Assembly: GCA_017515465.1 (NCBI GenBank)
Contig: JAFWFV010000036.1
Span: forward strand, 1-46,950
Source of the DNA: Clostridiales bacterium
GTDB taxonomy: Bacteria > Bacillota > Clostridia > Saccharofermentanales > Saccharofermentanaceae
Length of the DNA: 46,950 nt
Direction of reading: 5' to 3'
Below the pieces are notes generated by a model. The model was not told where the DNA came from and did not search any database. It worked only from the letters and a program-made list of their open reading frames with translations. The position numbers and the translations under genes were made by a program. This document shows positions 9,649-17,445 of this stretch, one piece after another; within the stretch, counting starts at the first letter, position 1, and the number at the start of each line of letters is the position of its first letter.

Positions 9649-10856
9649 AAAAATTGATGATACTTGGCGGATCCAGGTACGCAATCCCTGTCATAAACAA
9701 AGCCCATGAGTTAGGATGCTATGTTATCACTTGCGATTATTTGCCCGATAATATAGCGCATAAGTTTTCAGATGAGTATTGTAATGTGAGTATCGTAGAT
9801 AAGGATGCGGTTCTGAATGCGGCTAGAAGACTGGAAATAGATGGAATTACATCATTTGCTTGTGATCCCGGAGTTGTAACAGCGTCGTATGTAGCAGACA
9901 AGATGAATCTTCCTACATGTGGTCCTTATGAATCTGTTTGCATACTTCAGAATAAAAATCTGTTTCGAAGATTTTTGTCAGAGAATGGTTTCAATGTGCC
10001 AAAATCGAAAGCATTTAAGGATTATAGTGAAATTGGTAACGAGATTGCTGATATGCATTTCCCGATAATTGTTAAGCCTACAGATTCTGCAGGAAGCAAA
10101 GGTGTGACAAGGTTGGACGATCTATCTAAACTGAAGGATGCTTTTGATCATGCTCTTTCTTTTTCACGTAGTAGAGAAGTGATAATAGAAGAATTCATTA
10201 CACAAAAAGGGTATTCTTCTGATTCCGATAGTTTTTCTGTGGATGGAAGGATGGAACTGACATCCTTTAGCTCACAGAGATTCGATAAAAAGGCTGATAA
10301 CCCGTATGTGCCAGCTGCTTTTAGTTGGCCTTCATCGATTTCAAACGATAATCAAGAAATACTGAAAAAAGAAATACAACGTCTTATCACATTATTGGGA
10401 ATGCAAACATCAATATACAATATCGAGACTCGGGAGAGTGTGGATGGAATACCATATATCATGGAGTGCTCTCCAAGAGGCGGCGGTAATCGTCTTGCTG
10501 AGTGCTTGGAGTATGCAACGGGTTTAAAACTGATAGAGAATGTAGTTAGGGCATCTATGGGTATGCCCCTGGTGAAAATGGAATATAAGCAATCAAGTGG
10601 GTATATTGCCGAAGTCATTATTCACAGTATCAGAAGTGGTATATTTGATTCGCTTTGGATATCTGATTCCATTAAACAGTTTGTTATAGAAGAGGATCTG
10701 TGGGTCACCGCTGGAGATACGATTGGTTCTTTCAGTGCTGCTAACGAGTCACTCGGCACTATTATTTTCAGGTTCGATGATGAATCAGTGATGAGGGAAG
10801 TTTTGGATAACATAGATGAATATATAAAAGTGGTATTGAAGACGGAGAATAGATGA
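9645..10856 (+). CDS. ATP-grasp carboxylate-amine ligase A
   Basis: 403 residues. The N-terminal Rossmann-like domain starts MKKLMILGGSRYAIPVI. The ATP-grasp fold is seen in PIIVKPTDSAGSKGVTRL (~142-159), VIIEEFI (~181) and MECSPRGGGNRL near residue 275, the metal-binding segment. Such enzymes activate a carboxylate as acyl phosphate and join it to an amine. Next to a sugar aminotransferase it may acylate an amino sugar with an amino acid; this is inference. GAGG lies upstream of the start, which overlaps the flippase by 4 bases. A C-terminal fragment of an acetyltransferase follows in a different frame (10840-10983). Confidence 0.85.
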   Translation: MKKLMILGGSRYAIPVINKAHELGCYVITCDYLPDNIAHKFSDEYCNVSIVDKDAVLNAARRLEIDGITSFACDPGVVTASYVADKMNLPTCGPYESVCILQNKNLFRRFLSENGFNVPKSKAFKDYSEIGNEIADMHFPIIVKPTDSAGSKGVTRLDDLSKLKDAFDHALSFSRSREVIIEEFITQKGYSSDSDSFSVDGRMELTSFSSQRFDKKADNPYVPAAFSWPSSISNDNQEILKKEIQRLITLLGMQTSIYNIETRESVDGIPYIMECSPRGGGNRLAECLEYATGLKLIENVVRASMGMPLVKMEYKQSSGYIAEVIIHSIRSGIFDSLWISDSIKQFVIEEDLWVTAGDTIGSFSAANESLGTIIFRFDDESVMREVLDNIDEYIKVVLKTENR

Positions 10857-10983
10857 TGAAAAGCAATTTTGTTATAGGGCAGTGCACTATGCATTCTATA
10901 AACAGAATGGATTTATAATCGTTCGTAATAGTGAAGAATCATATTGTATGAAAGCTGGAATAGAGGAACACAAAAATGGATAA
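10840..10983 (+). pseudogene. C-terminal remnant of a GNAT acetyltransferase
   Basis: Between ligase A and the aminotransferase the + strand holds an open frame beginning after the stop at 10837-10839 and ending with TAA 10981-10983. It reads ..CYRAVHYAFYKQNGFIIV.. then ..ESYCMKAGIEEHKNG. The FYKxNGF pattern followed by a short strand ending in Met is the usual C-terminal end of a GNAT acetyltransferase. No start codon with a ribosome site precedes it and the N-terminal acetyl-CoA-binding part is absent. Its stop overlaps the aminotransferase start by 8 bases, as a former operon gene would. It may be the residue of a separate gene or of a ligase-GNAT fusion like the one at 13349. Confidence 0.6.
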
Positions 10984-12088
10984 GATATTGGTTACCAAAT
11001 CATCAATGCCGAATAAAGATGAGTATTTGGATGAGATATCAGACCTTTGGAATACCCACTGGCTCACCAATATGGGAACTAAGCACAAACAGTTTCAAAC
11101 CGAATTGGAGTCTCGTATTGGTGTTCCGCATGTGGCGCTATACTGTAATGGTCATCTTGCTCTTGAGAATATCATCGAAGCAATGGATTTCCCAAAAGGG
11201 AGTGAGATCATTACTACACCTTTTACATTCGCTTCAACAACACATGCTATTGTCAGGAGTGGAATGGTTCCTGTTTTCTGTGATATAAATCCTGATGACT
11301 ATACAATTGATGTATCGAAGATCGAATCGTTGATCACAGATAAAACGGTTGCAATACTGCCGGTCCATGTATATGGAAACATATGTGATATTGAGGCTAT
11401 AGAGACTATTGCTAAGCAGCATGGATTAAGGGTGATATACGATGCTGCACATGCATTTGCAGTAAAGTATAAAGGCGTTGATGTTGGTTGCTTCGGTGAT
11501 GCATCAATGTTTAGTTTCCATGCTACTAAAGTGTTCAATACAATTGAAGGCGGAGCAGTATGTTTCCGTGACGATAATCTGGTACAAAAACTCAATGACC
11601 TTAAGAATTTTGGAATCCATGGCCCTGAGTCAGTTGAATACGTTGGTGGTAATGCTAAGATGAACGAATTCTGTGCTGCAATGGGTATCTGCAATCTTCG
11701 TCATCTTGATGATGAGATTTCAAAAAGGAAAATAGTAACGGAGAGATACAGATCTCACTTAGAAGGAATCAGCGGCATTAAGTTATGTGTTGTTAATCCG
11801 GATACAGTTTCTAATTATGCTTATTTCCCTGTTCAGTTTGACAAGGAAGAATTTGGATATGATAGAGACGATGTGTTTAATAAACTGGCAGATAACGGAA
11901 TAGGTGCCAGGAAGTATTTTTATCCGATAACTAATTCCTATGATTGTTATAAAGATAAGTTTGATGCGACAGAAACTCCGATCGCACTTGAAATCAGTCG
12001 CAGAATACTTACTTTGCCTTTGTATGCGGATCTGAGTTTTGATGATGTTGATAGGATATGTGAATTAATCCATTCTTCAAATAAGTGA
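10976..12088 (+). CDS. DegT/DnrJ/EryC1 sugar aminotransferase, VioA-like
   Basis: 370 residues, PLP-dependent sugar nucleotide aminotransferase of aspartate-aminotransferase fold. Asp156 in YDAAHAFAVKY contacts the pyridine nitrogen, and Lys185 in FSFHATKVFNTIEGG is the PLP lysine. The SFHATKVFN segment resembles VioA-type enzymes that aminate the 4-keto group of dTDP-4-keto-6-deoxyglucose to give dTDP-Qui4N. The keto sugar could come from RmlA and RmlB (20064, 20937). AGAGGA at 10962-10967 gives a good ribosome site. Three ATP-grasp ligases surround it, suggesting that the new amino group is acylated. Confidence 0.85.
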   Translation: MDKILVTKSSMPNKDEYLDEISDLWNTHWLTNMGTKHKQFQTELESRIGVPHVALYCNGHLALENIIEAMDFPKGSEIITTPFTFASTTHAIVRSGMVPVFCDINPDDYTIDVSKIESLITDKTVAILPVHVYGNICDIEAIETIAKQHGLRVIYDAAHAFAVKYKGVDVGCFGDASMFSFHATKVFNTIEGGAVCFRDDNLVQKLNDLKNFGIHGPESVEYVGGNAKMNEFCAAMGICNLRHLDDEISKRKIVTERYRSHLEGISGIKLCVVNPDTVSNYAYFPVQFDKEEFGYDRDDVFNKLADNGIGARKYFYPITNSYDCYKDKFDATETPIALEISRRILTLPLYADLSFDDVDRICELIHSSNK

Positions 12089-12120
12089 GAAAAGATATGC
12101 GAGAAAGTGAAGATAGTCAA

Positions 12121-13347
12121 ATGAAAAAACTATTAATCCTTGGGGCCAACGACAAGCAAGTTCAACTGATTCAAACTGCCAAAAAGGAAGGCTATTATGT
12201 AATAGTGTGCGGCAATAACGATAGTCATCCAGGAATACCTCTTGCAGATAAGGTTTATCTAGTGAACTATACAGACCCGGAATCCGTGCTTTCTGTAGCA
12301 AGGAAAGAGCAGATAGACGGAGTGTTAGGTAATAACGATCCGGCAATGCCCATTGTAGCATATGTGTCGGAACAATTGGGTTTGGTTGGCAATCCCCAAA
12401 GTAGTATAGATGCTATAGTCTCAAAATCCGGCTTCAGGGAAATACAGGAGAAAGCGATGGAGTTATGCCCAAAGCATTTCGAGACGGATGATGTTGCTGA
12501 GGTGGCAGAGGCTATTCGAGATTTCAACGACCCAATTGTGATCAAACCAAGTTTGAGCGCGGGGTCACAGGGAACTACAAAGACCCTCAAGAATCAATCA
12601 GAAACCATTAGGCAAGCCTTTGAAACATGCGCGAGTTTCTCGCGCAACGGAATGGTGACGATAGAGGAATACATAGAGATGCCCACTTTGAATGTCATAG
12701 AAGCGGATATCTTCGTGATGGAAGATGAATTCCTGTGGAACGGAATCTTCACTACCGGGAGAAGTGAAACTGCACCAATGCTGCCAATGACGTATATTTT
12801 CCCTGCCATCCTCACTGATGAACAACTGGTGGCCATCAAAGCGAGTATCACTAACATCTTCAAAACAGCTGGAATTCGTCATGGTCAATACAATGTTGAG
12901 ATGTATTTTACGGGCAAAGGCGAACTCTTCGTTATAGAAGTAAATCCCAGACAAGGCGGACACCTCATTCCCCAGTGGATATTTGAACATACGGGTATAG
13001 ACTATACAAAGTTGCTGGTTACGACAGCAGTAGGTGACAGGACCTACTTCGATGAGATCAAGAATGTGAAACCGACAAACAACTATCAAACCCACCATGT
13101 AGTGTTTTCAGATTGCAGTGGAGTATTGGAGGACTTGGTGATCGATCATTCTGTCAGGGGATATGTTACTGATGTGGAACTCCTTAAACAAAAAGGAGAC
13201 CATATAAATAAGCTCACCATCGCAAGAGACCGTACGGTTGCTTATGTAACACTGACATTTCCCAATAGGGAGACTCAGATTGCTTACGGTGGCGAACGGC
13301 TCAAGACTCTGGTTTATTCTGAAGTAAAAACCGAGGAGAAAGAGTGA
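12121..13347 (+). CDS. ATP-grasp ligase B
   Basis: 408 residues from ATG 12121. The frame is open to a GTG at 12085 overlapping the aminotransferase stop, but Met at 12121 (MKKLLILGANDKQVQLI) aligns with the starts of ligase A and its paralogue, so I prefer it; ribosome sites are weak for both. ATP-grasp features: PIVIKPSLSAGSQGTTK, VTIEEYIEMP, and VIEVNPRQGGHLIPQW (acidic metal ligands and Asn). It is clearly a tandem paralogue of the first ~400 residues of the next gene. A perfect hairpin, GCGCGAG-TTT-CTCGCGC, lies inside the coding sequence at 12629-12645. Confidence 0.85.
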   Translation: MKKLLILGANDKQVQLIQTAKKEGYYVIVCGNNDSHPGIPLADKVYLVNYTDPESVLSVARKEQIDGVLGNNDPAMPIVAYVSEQLGLVGNPQSSIDAIVSKSGFREIQEKAMELCPKHFETDDVAEVAEAIRDFNDPIVIKPSLSAGSQGTTKTLKNQSETIRQAFETCASFSRNGMVTIEEYIEMPTLNVIEADIFVMEDEFLWNGIFTTGRSETAPMLPMTYIFPAILTDEQLVAIKASITNIFKTAGIRHGQYNVEMYFTGKGELFVIEVNPRQGGHLIPQWIFEHTGIDYTKLLVTTAVGDRTYFDEIKNVKPTNNYQTHHVVFSDCSGVLEDLVIDHSVRGYVTDVELLKQKGDHINKLTIARDRTVAYVTLTFPNRETQIAYGGERLKTLVYSEVKTEEKE

Positions 13348-13348
13348 C

Positions 13349-15022
13349 ATGAAAAAGATCTTGATCTTGGGTGCTAACAATAGCCAAGTTTCACTCATCA
13401 AAGCTGCCAAGGAAGAAGGTTATTATGTAATTGCGTGTGACTATGCCCCCGACAATCCAGGAATTCCATTAGTCGACAATCATTATGAAGTGAGTTATTT
13501 GGACGTCGAGGCGGTGCTTAATGTAGCCAGGCAGGAAAAGATTGATGGAGTGATAGGTAATACAGATCCTGCTATGCCAATAGTTTCCTATGTCGCTGAG
13601 CAATTAGGATTGGTAGGAAACTCTCGTGAGAGTGTTGACGTTTTTATTTCAAAGGATTCTTTCAGAGAGTTACAGGAGAGAGCAGGATTATACTGTCCTA
13701 AGCATGTAAAGTCCGATGATTATTCAGTAATAGAAAAAGCTGTATTAAACTTTGAGTATCCAATAATTGTCAAACCGGATCTTAGTTCTGGTTCTAAGGG
13801 AACCACAAAAATATATAGAAACCAAGCGGAACGACTAAAGGAAGCCTTTGAGGTCTGCAAAAACTTGTCACTTGACGGAAGTGTTACGGTTGAAGAATAT
13901 GTGGAGATGCCTTCTCTCGATGCCATAGAGGGGGATCTTTTTGTGTCCGGAAATGAAATAATATGGGATGGACTCTTTACAAATCCCAGGAGTGTGTTGG
14001 CTCCAATGCTACCAATGACAAAGATATTTCCTGCAGATATTTCGGATGAAGAACTCTCTATCGTCAAGAGAGATGTTACCAAAATGTTCAAAGAAGCCGG
14101 GGTAAGACATGGTGAATACAACATTGAGATGTACTTCACACCACAGGGAGAACTGTTCATCATAGAGAATAATCCAAGACAAGGTGGTAACCGCATTCCA
14201 CAATTGCTTAAACAACAAACTGGTATTGATTATGACAGGCTATTGGTTACAACAGCAGTAGGAGATAATACGTATTTGGATTCTATCAGGAATGGTACAC
14301 ACGTCAACAACTACCTTTCCCAGCACATTGTTTTTTCAAATTATAATGGTGTTTTGGAAAAGGTAGAGTTTAAACCTGAAATAATGCCGTACGTTATCGC
14401 TACTGAATTCATAAAAAAGACTGGAGAAAAGGTAAATAAGAGAGATAATTCCTCAGATTGTATCGCGTATGTGACATTGAAGTTCCCTGACAGAACGATT
14501 CAATTGTCTTATATGGACAGGATAGAAAAGCTGATATATCCAGTAGTAAAAGATCGTGAGATTCCAATTGCAAATTGTTCCTTGCCTTGTCAATTGGTTT
14601 ATGATTTTATGACTGGAGATGGATACGATTTCTTCGTGCCTAAATTGGAAAGAGTGCCCCGTACAGTGGAGGGGTACGCAGAACAATTGGCTACTTTTTG
14701 TACCATAGCATATGATATTGATGATAAATATCAGATAAAGGGAATGGTTGCAGGATATACCCAAAATTTAAAAAGACCCGGATATGCATTGATAGCTGAA
14801 GTGTATGTCAACAGTGAGTATCGCAGGGAAGGTCTAGGAGAGAAGTTGATGACAAGATTCATTGCTCACTGCGAATCAATTGGATTGACAGGTGTATGGC
14901 TACATGTGTATGCGGATAATATCCCGGCTCAGAAGCTATATCAGAAACTTGGTTTTGCCATTGATAAACCCTACTGTAACGGGGACCAATTGGCAATGAA
15001 TTTGACATTCAATGAGGCCTAA
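13349..15022 (+). CDS. ATP-grasp ligase C fused to a GNAT acetyltransferase
   Basis: 557 residues. Residues 1-~400 are an ATP-grasp ligase near-parallel to ligase B: MKKILILGANNSQVSLI, PIIVKPDLSSGSKGTTK, VTVEEYVEMP, IIENNPRQGGNRIPQL. Residues ~410-557 are a GNAT domain: EVYVNSEYRREGLGEKLM carries the acetyl-CoA loop (RxxGxG-like), and AQKLYQKLGF is the C-terminal signature. One protein could ligate a carboxylic acid to an amine and acylate a free amino group. GAGGAGAAAG upstream is a strong ribosome site. The gene ends convergently with the minus-strand gene, overlapping it by 4 bases. Confidence 0.88.
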   Translation: MKKILILGANNSQVSLIKAAKEEGYYVIACDYAPDNPGIPLVDNHYEVSYLDVEAVLNVARQEKIDGVIGNTDPAMPIVSYVAEQLGLVGNSRESVDVFISKDSFRELQERAGLYCPKHVKSDDYSVIEKAVLNFEYPIIVKPDLSSGSKGTTKIYRNQAERLKEAFEVCKNLSLDGSVTVEEYVEMPSLDAIEGDLFVSGNEIIWDGLFTNPRSVLAPMLPMTKIFPADISDEELSIVKRDVTKMFKEAGVRHGEYNIEMYFTPQGELFIIENNPRQGGNRIPQLLKQQTGIDYDRLLVTTAVGDNTYLDSIRNGTHVNNYLSQHIVFSNYNGVLEKVEFKPEIMPYVIATEFIKKTGEKVNKRDNSSDCIAYVTLKFPDRTIQLSYMDRIEKLIYPVVKDREIPIANCSLPCQLVYDFMTGDGYDFFVPKLERVPRTVEGYAEQLATFCTIAYDIDDKYQIKGMVAGYTQNLKRPGYALIAEVYVNSEYRREGLGEKLMTRFIAHCESIGLTGVWLHVYADNIPAQKLYQKLGFAIDKPYCNGDQLAMNLTFNEA

Positions 15023-16233
15023 ACCCGAATTCCTCCTGCGCTCATTAACTCTTTCATACTATCAAAATCTTCTTTCGATAGTTCATTGTAATTAAGTCTA
15101 CGCAGGTTTTCCTTATAGTTTTTCGCCTGCCTAAGTATCCTGACAATCCAATAAAATGGCAGAAGAAATGGATATTTCTGAAGCTTTGGAAAATGTGCTT
15201 TCATTCTGCTGTATGGTAGAAAAATGGCAGCCATAAAAGATCTGAACTTTCCTTTTTTTAGCGACCCGTCAGACATGGTCGCAATACGGCCAAGTTGGTA
15301 AGATTTACGGGTACCATATATTCCTACACTTAATGCATGATTAAGCATTATTTCACTGTTGTGATCTATCGCGAGACCTTCAAAGACTGATCTTGCCATT
15401 GCGCAGATTCGTTCTTCGAATAAAGATAAACCAGTAGCATCAAAGAACTCTTTCAAGTAGACCTTATCCATGTTGGAATGGGCGGTATTAACCAGCCATG
15501 TATCTGCAATTCTTCTAAGACCGAGTGAGCCATTCTTGAAGTCTTTGTTTAGATGGAGCATATGGAATATATAGTAGTCTTCATCTGACATGCGGTATAT
15601 GTTCTCGGAATCGTTAATCCTGGTTGCTCTGTCCCAAATTGATTTCTCCCATTTTTGAATATAATCACTGTCATCGGTCAGACGCTTGTGCATCTCGACA
15701 GTTATCTCGTTCTTGGTGAAATTGCTGTGCATCCAGGAAGATTCGCCATGACCGGTGTAGCCAAGTCTTGCCATTACTGCTTCGATCTGTTTGTAGTCGA
15801 AGTTACGGACAAGAATGTCAAGATCTGACATGTTACGGCATGTAATGCTTGGATATAGGAGTCGCAGTTCCCATCCCTTGAGACCGATGACATCAAATCC
15901 TTCATTACTAAGTTTTTTCAGTATCAGTTTTCCTTCTTTATCCTGGAGAAGAGCTTGCTTAACTGAGGCGTAATAGTCTTTTTTCAGGATTTGAATTAGC
16001 TGTTTGGCTTTGGCAGAATTATCATATTTTATCGCAGGATAGACCGTCAGAGTGATGCCGTTTCTCCTGATGATGTTTGCTAATGCATTGACATCTGAAT
16101 CTTCCGGGATTACCGAAATAGGTGCATCGGGAACAATGCTCTGTTTCAGAATTGATATAATGTAAAGTTGCAATGGCGTGAGCACGTTAATCTCCTTTGA
16201 GACCATGATTGTTTCAATAGTATAATTAGGCAT
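15019..16233 (-). CDS. Nucleotidyltransferase-fold protein, PF14907-like
   Basis: Up to 404 residues, the only long minus-strand gene in the polysaccharide regions. VIGLKGWELRLLYP (~115), then RNMSDLDILVRNFDYKQIEAVM and VEMHKRL match the uncharacterised nucleotidyltransferase family PF14907, where KG..L and D-x-D form a probable metal site. Members are common in glycan and exosortase loci, with no established substrate. The longest start is at 16233, but a TTGACA-17-TACTAT promoter (16245-16217) would begin transcription near 16210. That favours Met11 at 16203, with a leader of only a few bases. AT-rich like the island to its left. Confidence 0.75.
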   Translation of the reverse strand: MPNYTIETIMVSKEINVLTPLQLYIISILKQSIVPDAPISVIPEDSDVNALANIIRRNGITLTVYPAIKYDNSAKAKQLIQILKKDYYASVKQALLQDKEGKLILKKLSNEGFDVIGLKGWELRLLYPSITCRNMSDLDILVRNFDYKQIEAVMARLGYTGHGESSWMHSNFTKNEITVEMHKRLTDDSDYIQKWEKSIWDRATRINDSENIYRMSDEDYYIFHMLHLNKDFKNGSLGLRRIADTWLVNTAHSNMDKVYLKEFFDATGLSLFEERICAMARSVFEGLAIDHNSEIMLNHALSVGIYGTRKSYQLGRIATMSDGSLKKGKFRSFMAAIFLPYSRMKAHFPKLQKYPFLLPFYWIVRILRQAKNYKENLRRLNYNELSKEDFDSMKELMSAGGIRV

Positions 16234-16245
16234 CTCTCATGTCAA
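16217..16245 (-). promoter_or_regulatory. Sigma-A-like promoter for the minus-strand gene
   Basis: On the minus strand TTGACA (16245-16240, exact consensus) and TACTAT (16222-16217) are separated by exactly 17 bases. Transcription would start near 16210, downstream of the longest possible start codon. This supports translation from Met11 at 16203. Confidence 0.5.
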
Positions 16246-16268
16246 ATAATATATATTAACAGCAATTG

Positions 16269-16302
16269 TGTTATAATATTACGAGCTAATAAAATGGAGA
16301 AG
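16269..16302 (+). promoter_or_regulatory. Extended -10 promoter and ribosome site for the 16308-28057 operon
   Basis: TGT-TATAAT at 16269-16277 is a perfect extended -10 element; no good -35 is seen at the usual distance. The expected start is near 16284. GGAGAAG at 16296-16302 is the ribosome site for the ATG at 16308. An out-of-frame ATG at 16304 overlaps it. No terminator was seen before 28082. Confidence 0.65.
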
Positions 16303-16307
16303 TATGT

Positions 16308-17444
16308 ATGAAGGCATTAATTCTTAATTCAGGTATGGGTAAGCGCATGGGGATACTGACCTCAGAGCACCCCAAGTGCATGACGGAGCTGAATCCCATG
16401 GAGACGATCCTGTCCAGACAGCTTAAGCAGCTGGCGGATATCGGAGTAAAGGACGTGGTCATGACCACAGGACTGTTCGATTCCGTACTGACGGAGTACT
16501 GCAACAGCCTGGAGCTGGGCCTGAACTACACTTTTGTTAAAAACCCCGTATACGATACGACGAACTATATCTACAGCATATATTGTGCCAGGGAATACCT
16601 GGACGATGACATCATACTGATGCACGGAGACCTGGTCTTCGAGAATTCGGTAATAGACATGGTATATGCGTCAGAGACTTCCTGCATGACCGTATCTTCC
16701 ACTCTGCCCCTGCCTGAGAAGGATTTTAAGGCAGTTATCAGGGATGGTCAGGTAGTAAAGGTCGGGATCAATTTCTTCTCCGATGCAATGGCGGCCCAGC
16801 CCCTCTACAAGTTCAGGAGAGAGGACTGGAGGATCTGGCTGGATAAGATCATTGAATTCTGCTCGGCGGAGAAGACATCCTGCTATGCGGAGAATGCCCT
16901 TAACGAGCTGGACGGCGCATGCAATATCAGGGCACTGGATTTCGAAGACAGGCTCTGTGCCGAGATCGATAATCCCGAGGATCTGGAAAACGTTTCCGCA
17001 TGGCTCAGGAGAGTGGAGAACAGGACAGTCTATATGTGTTTCTCCACGGACTTCATCCACAGCGGACACATTGCGATAATCAAGAAGGCTGCCCGTCTGG
17101 GAAGGGTTGTAATAGGAGTAATGTCCGATGATGCCGTTGCCGGCTTCAAGCGTCCTCCACTGATGCCAGCATCAGAGAGGATGAGTCTGTTTGCCAGTAT
17201 TGTGGGCGTCAGCAAGGTCGTTGAGCAGGACACCCTGTCTTACAAGGAGAATATCCTTAAGTTCAAACCCGACATCGTCGTTCACGGCGACGACTGGACG
17301 GCAGGGTTCCAGAAGCCCGTCAGGGACGAGGTAGTGGAACTCCTGGATTCTTATGGCGGCAAGCTCGTTGAGTTCCCTTATTCATCTGATCCCAAGTACA
17401 GGGCCATCGAAGAAAAATACAGAAGTCTTACACCGGAAGAGTAA
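16308..17444 (+). CDS. Fused NTP transferase and cytidylyltransferase-like protein
   Basis: 378 residues. Residues 1-~232 form a sugar/phosphonate-type nucleotidyltransferase: LNSGMGKRMG at 6-15, PKCMTEL, and MHGDLVF (~105) with the metal Asp. Residues ~240-378 form a cytidylyltransferase-like domain with His251-Ser-Gly-His254 (HxGH) and HGDDWTAGF. This domain resembles the N-terminal domain of the PEP mutase at 32663, but the ISTS-type signature expected after EFPYS is missing. The likely role is making a CMP-activated phosphonate; LicC-like CDP-alcohol synthesis is an alternative. The dehydrogenase gene starts two bases after its stop. Confidence 0.82.
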   Translation: MKALILNSGMGKRMGILTSEHPKCMTELNPMETILSRQLKQLADIGVKDVVMTTGLFDSVLTEYCNSLELGLNYTFVKNPVYDTTNYIYSIYCAREYLDDDIILMHGDLVFENSVIDMVYASETSCMTVSSTLPLPEKDFKAVIRDGQVVKVGINFFSDAMAAQPLYKFRREDWRIWLDKIIEFCSAEKTSCYAENALNELDGACNIRALDFEDRLCAEIDNPEDLENVSAWLRRVENRTVYMCFSTDFIHSGHIAIIKKAARLGRVVIGVMSDDAVAGFKRPPLMPASERMSLFASIVGVSKVVEQDTLSYKENILKFKPDIVVHGDDWTAGFQKPVRDEVVELLDSYGGKLVEFPYSSDPKYRAIEEKYRSLTPEE

Positions 17445-17445
17445 T

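Larger units (their letters stand above)
918..16250. other. AT-rich segment inside the polysaccharide locus
   Basis: From the second gene to the divergent promoter region near 16.25 kb, base composition falls clearly below that of the flanks. A hand-counted 60-base row at 5161 has 18 G/C; one at 21541 has 34. Codon choice changes with it: AGG and CCC are common outside, AGA and A/T-ending codons inside. The left edge falls at a 4-base gene overlap, so the change occurs in the middle of an operon. This suggests a cassette acquired by homologous exchange of serotype-specific genes. The segment is not uniform: the lowest G+C appears to lie around 5-8 kb. Confidence 0.7.

Noticed and set aside
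10944..11288. 114-codon + strand frame overlapping the aminotransferase start
   Set aside because: Out of frame with the PLP-enzyme, no motif, and no ribosome site of its own.
12598..13098. 166-codon minus-strand frame inside ATP-grasp ligase B
   Set aside because: Shadow frame; the ATP-grasp motifs on the + strand are clear.
16204..16233. Start of the minus-strand gene at 16233
   Set aside because: The TTGACA-17-TACTAT promoter would begin transcription downstream of it, so Met11 at 16203 is preferred; kept as an alternative.
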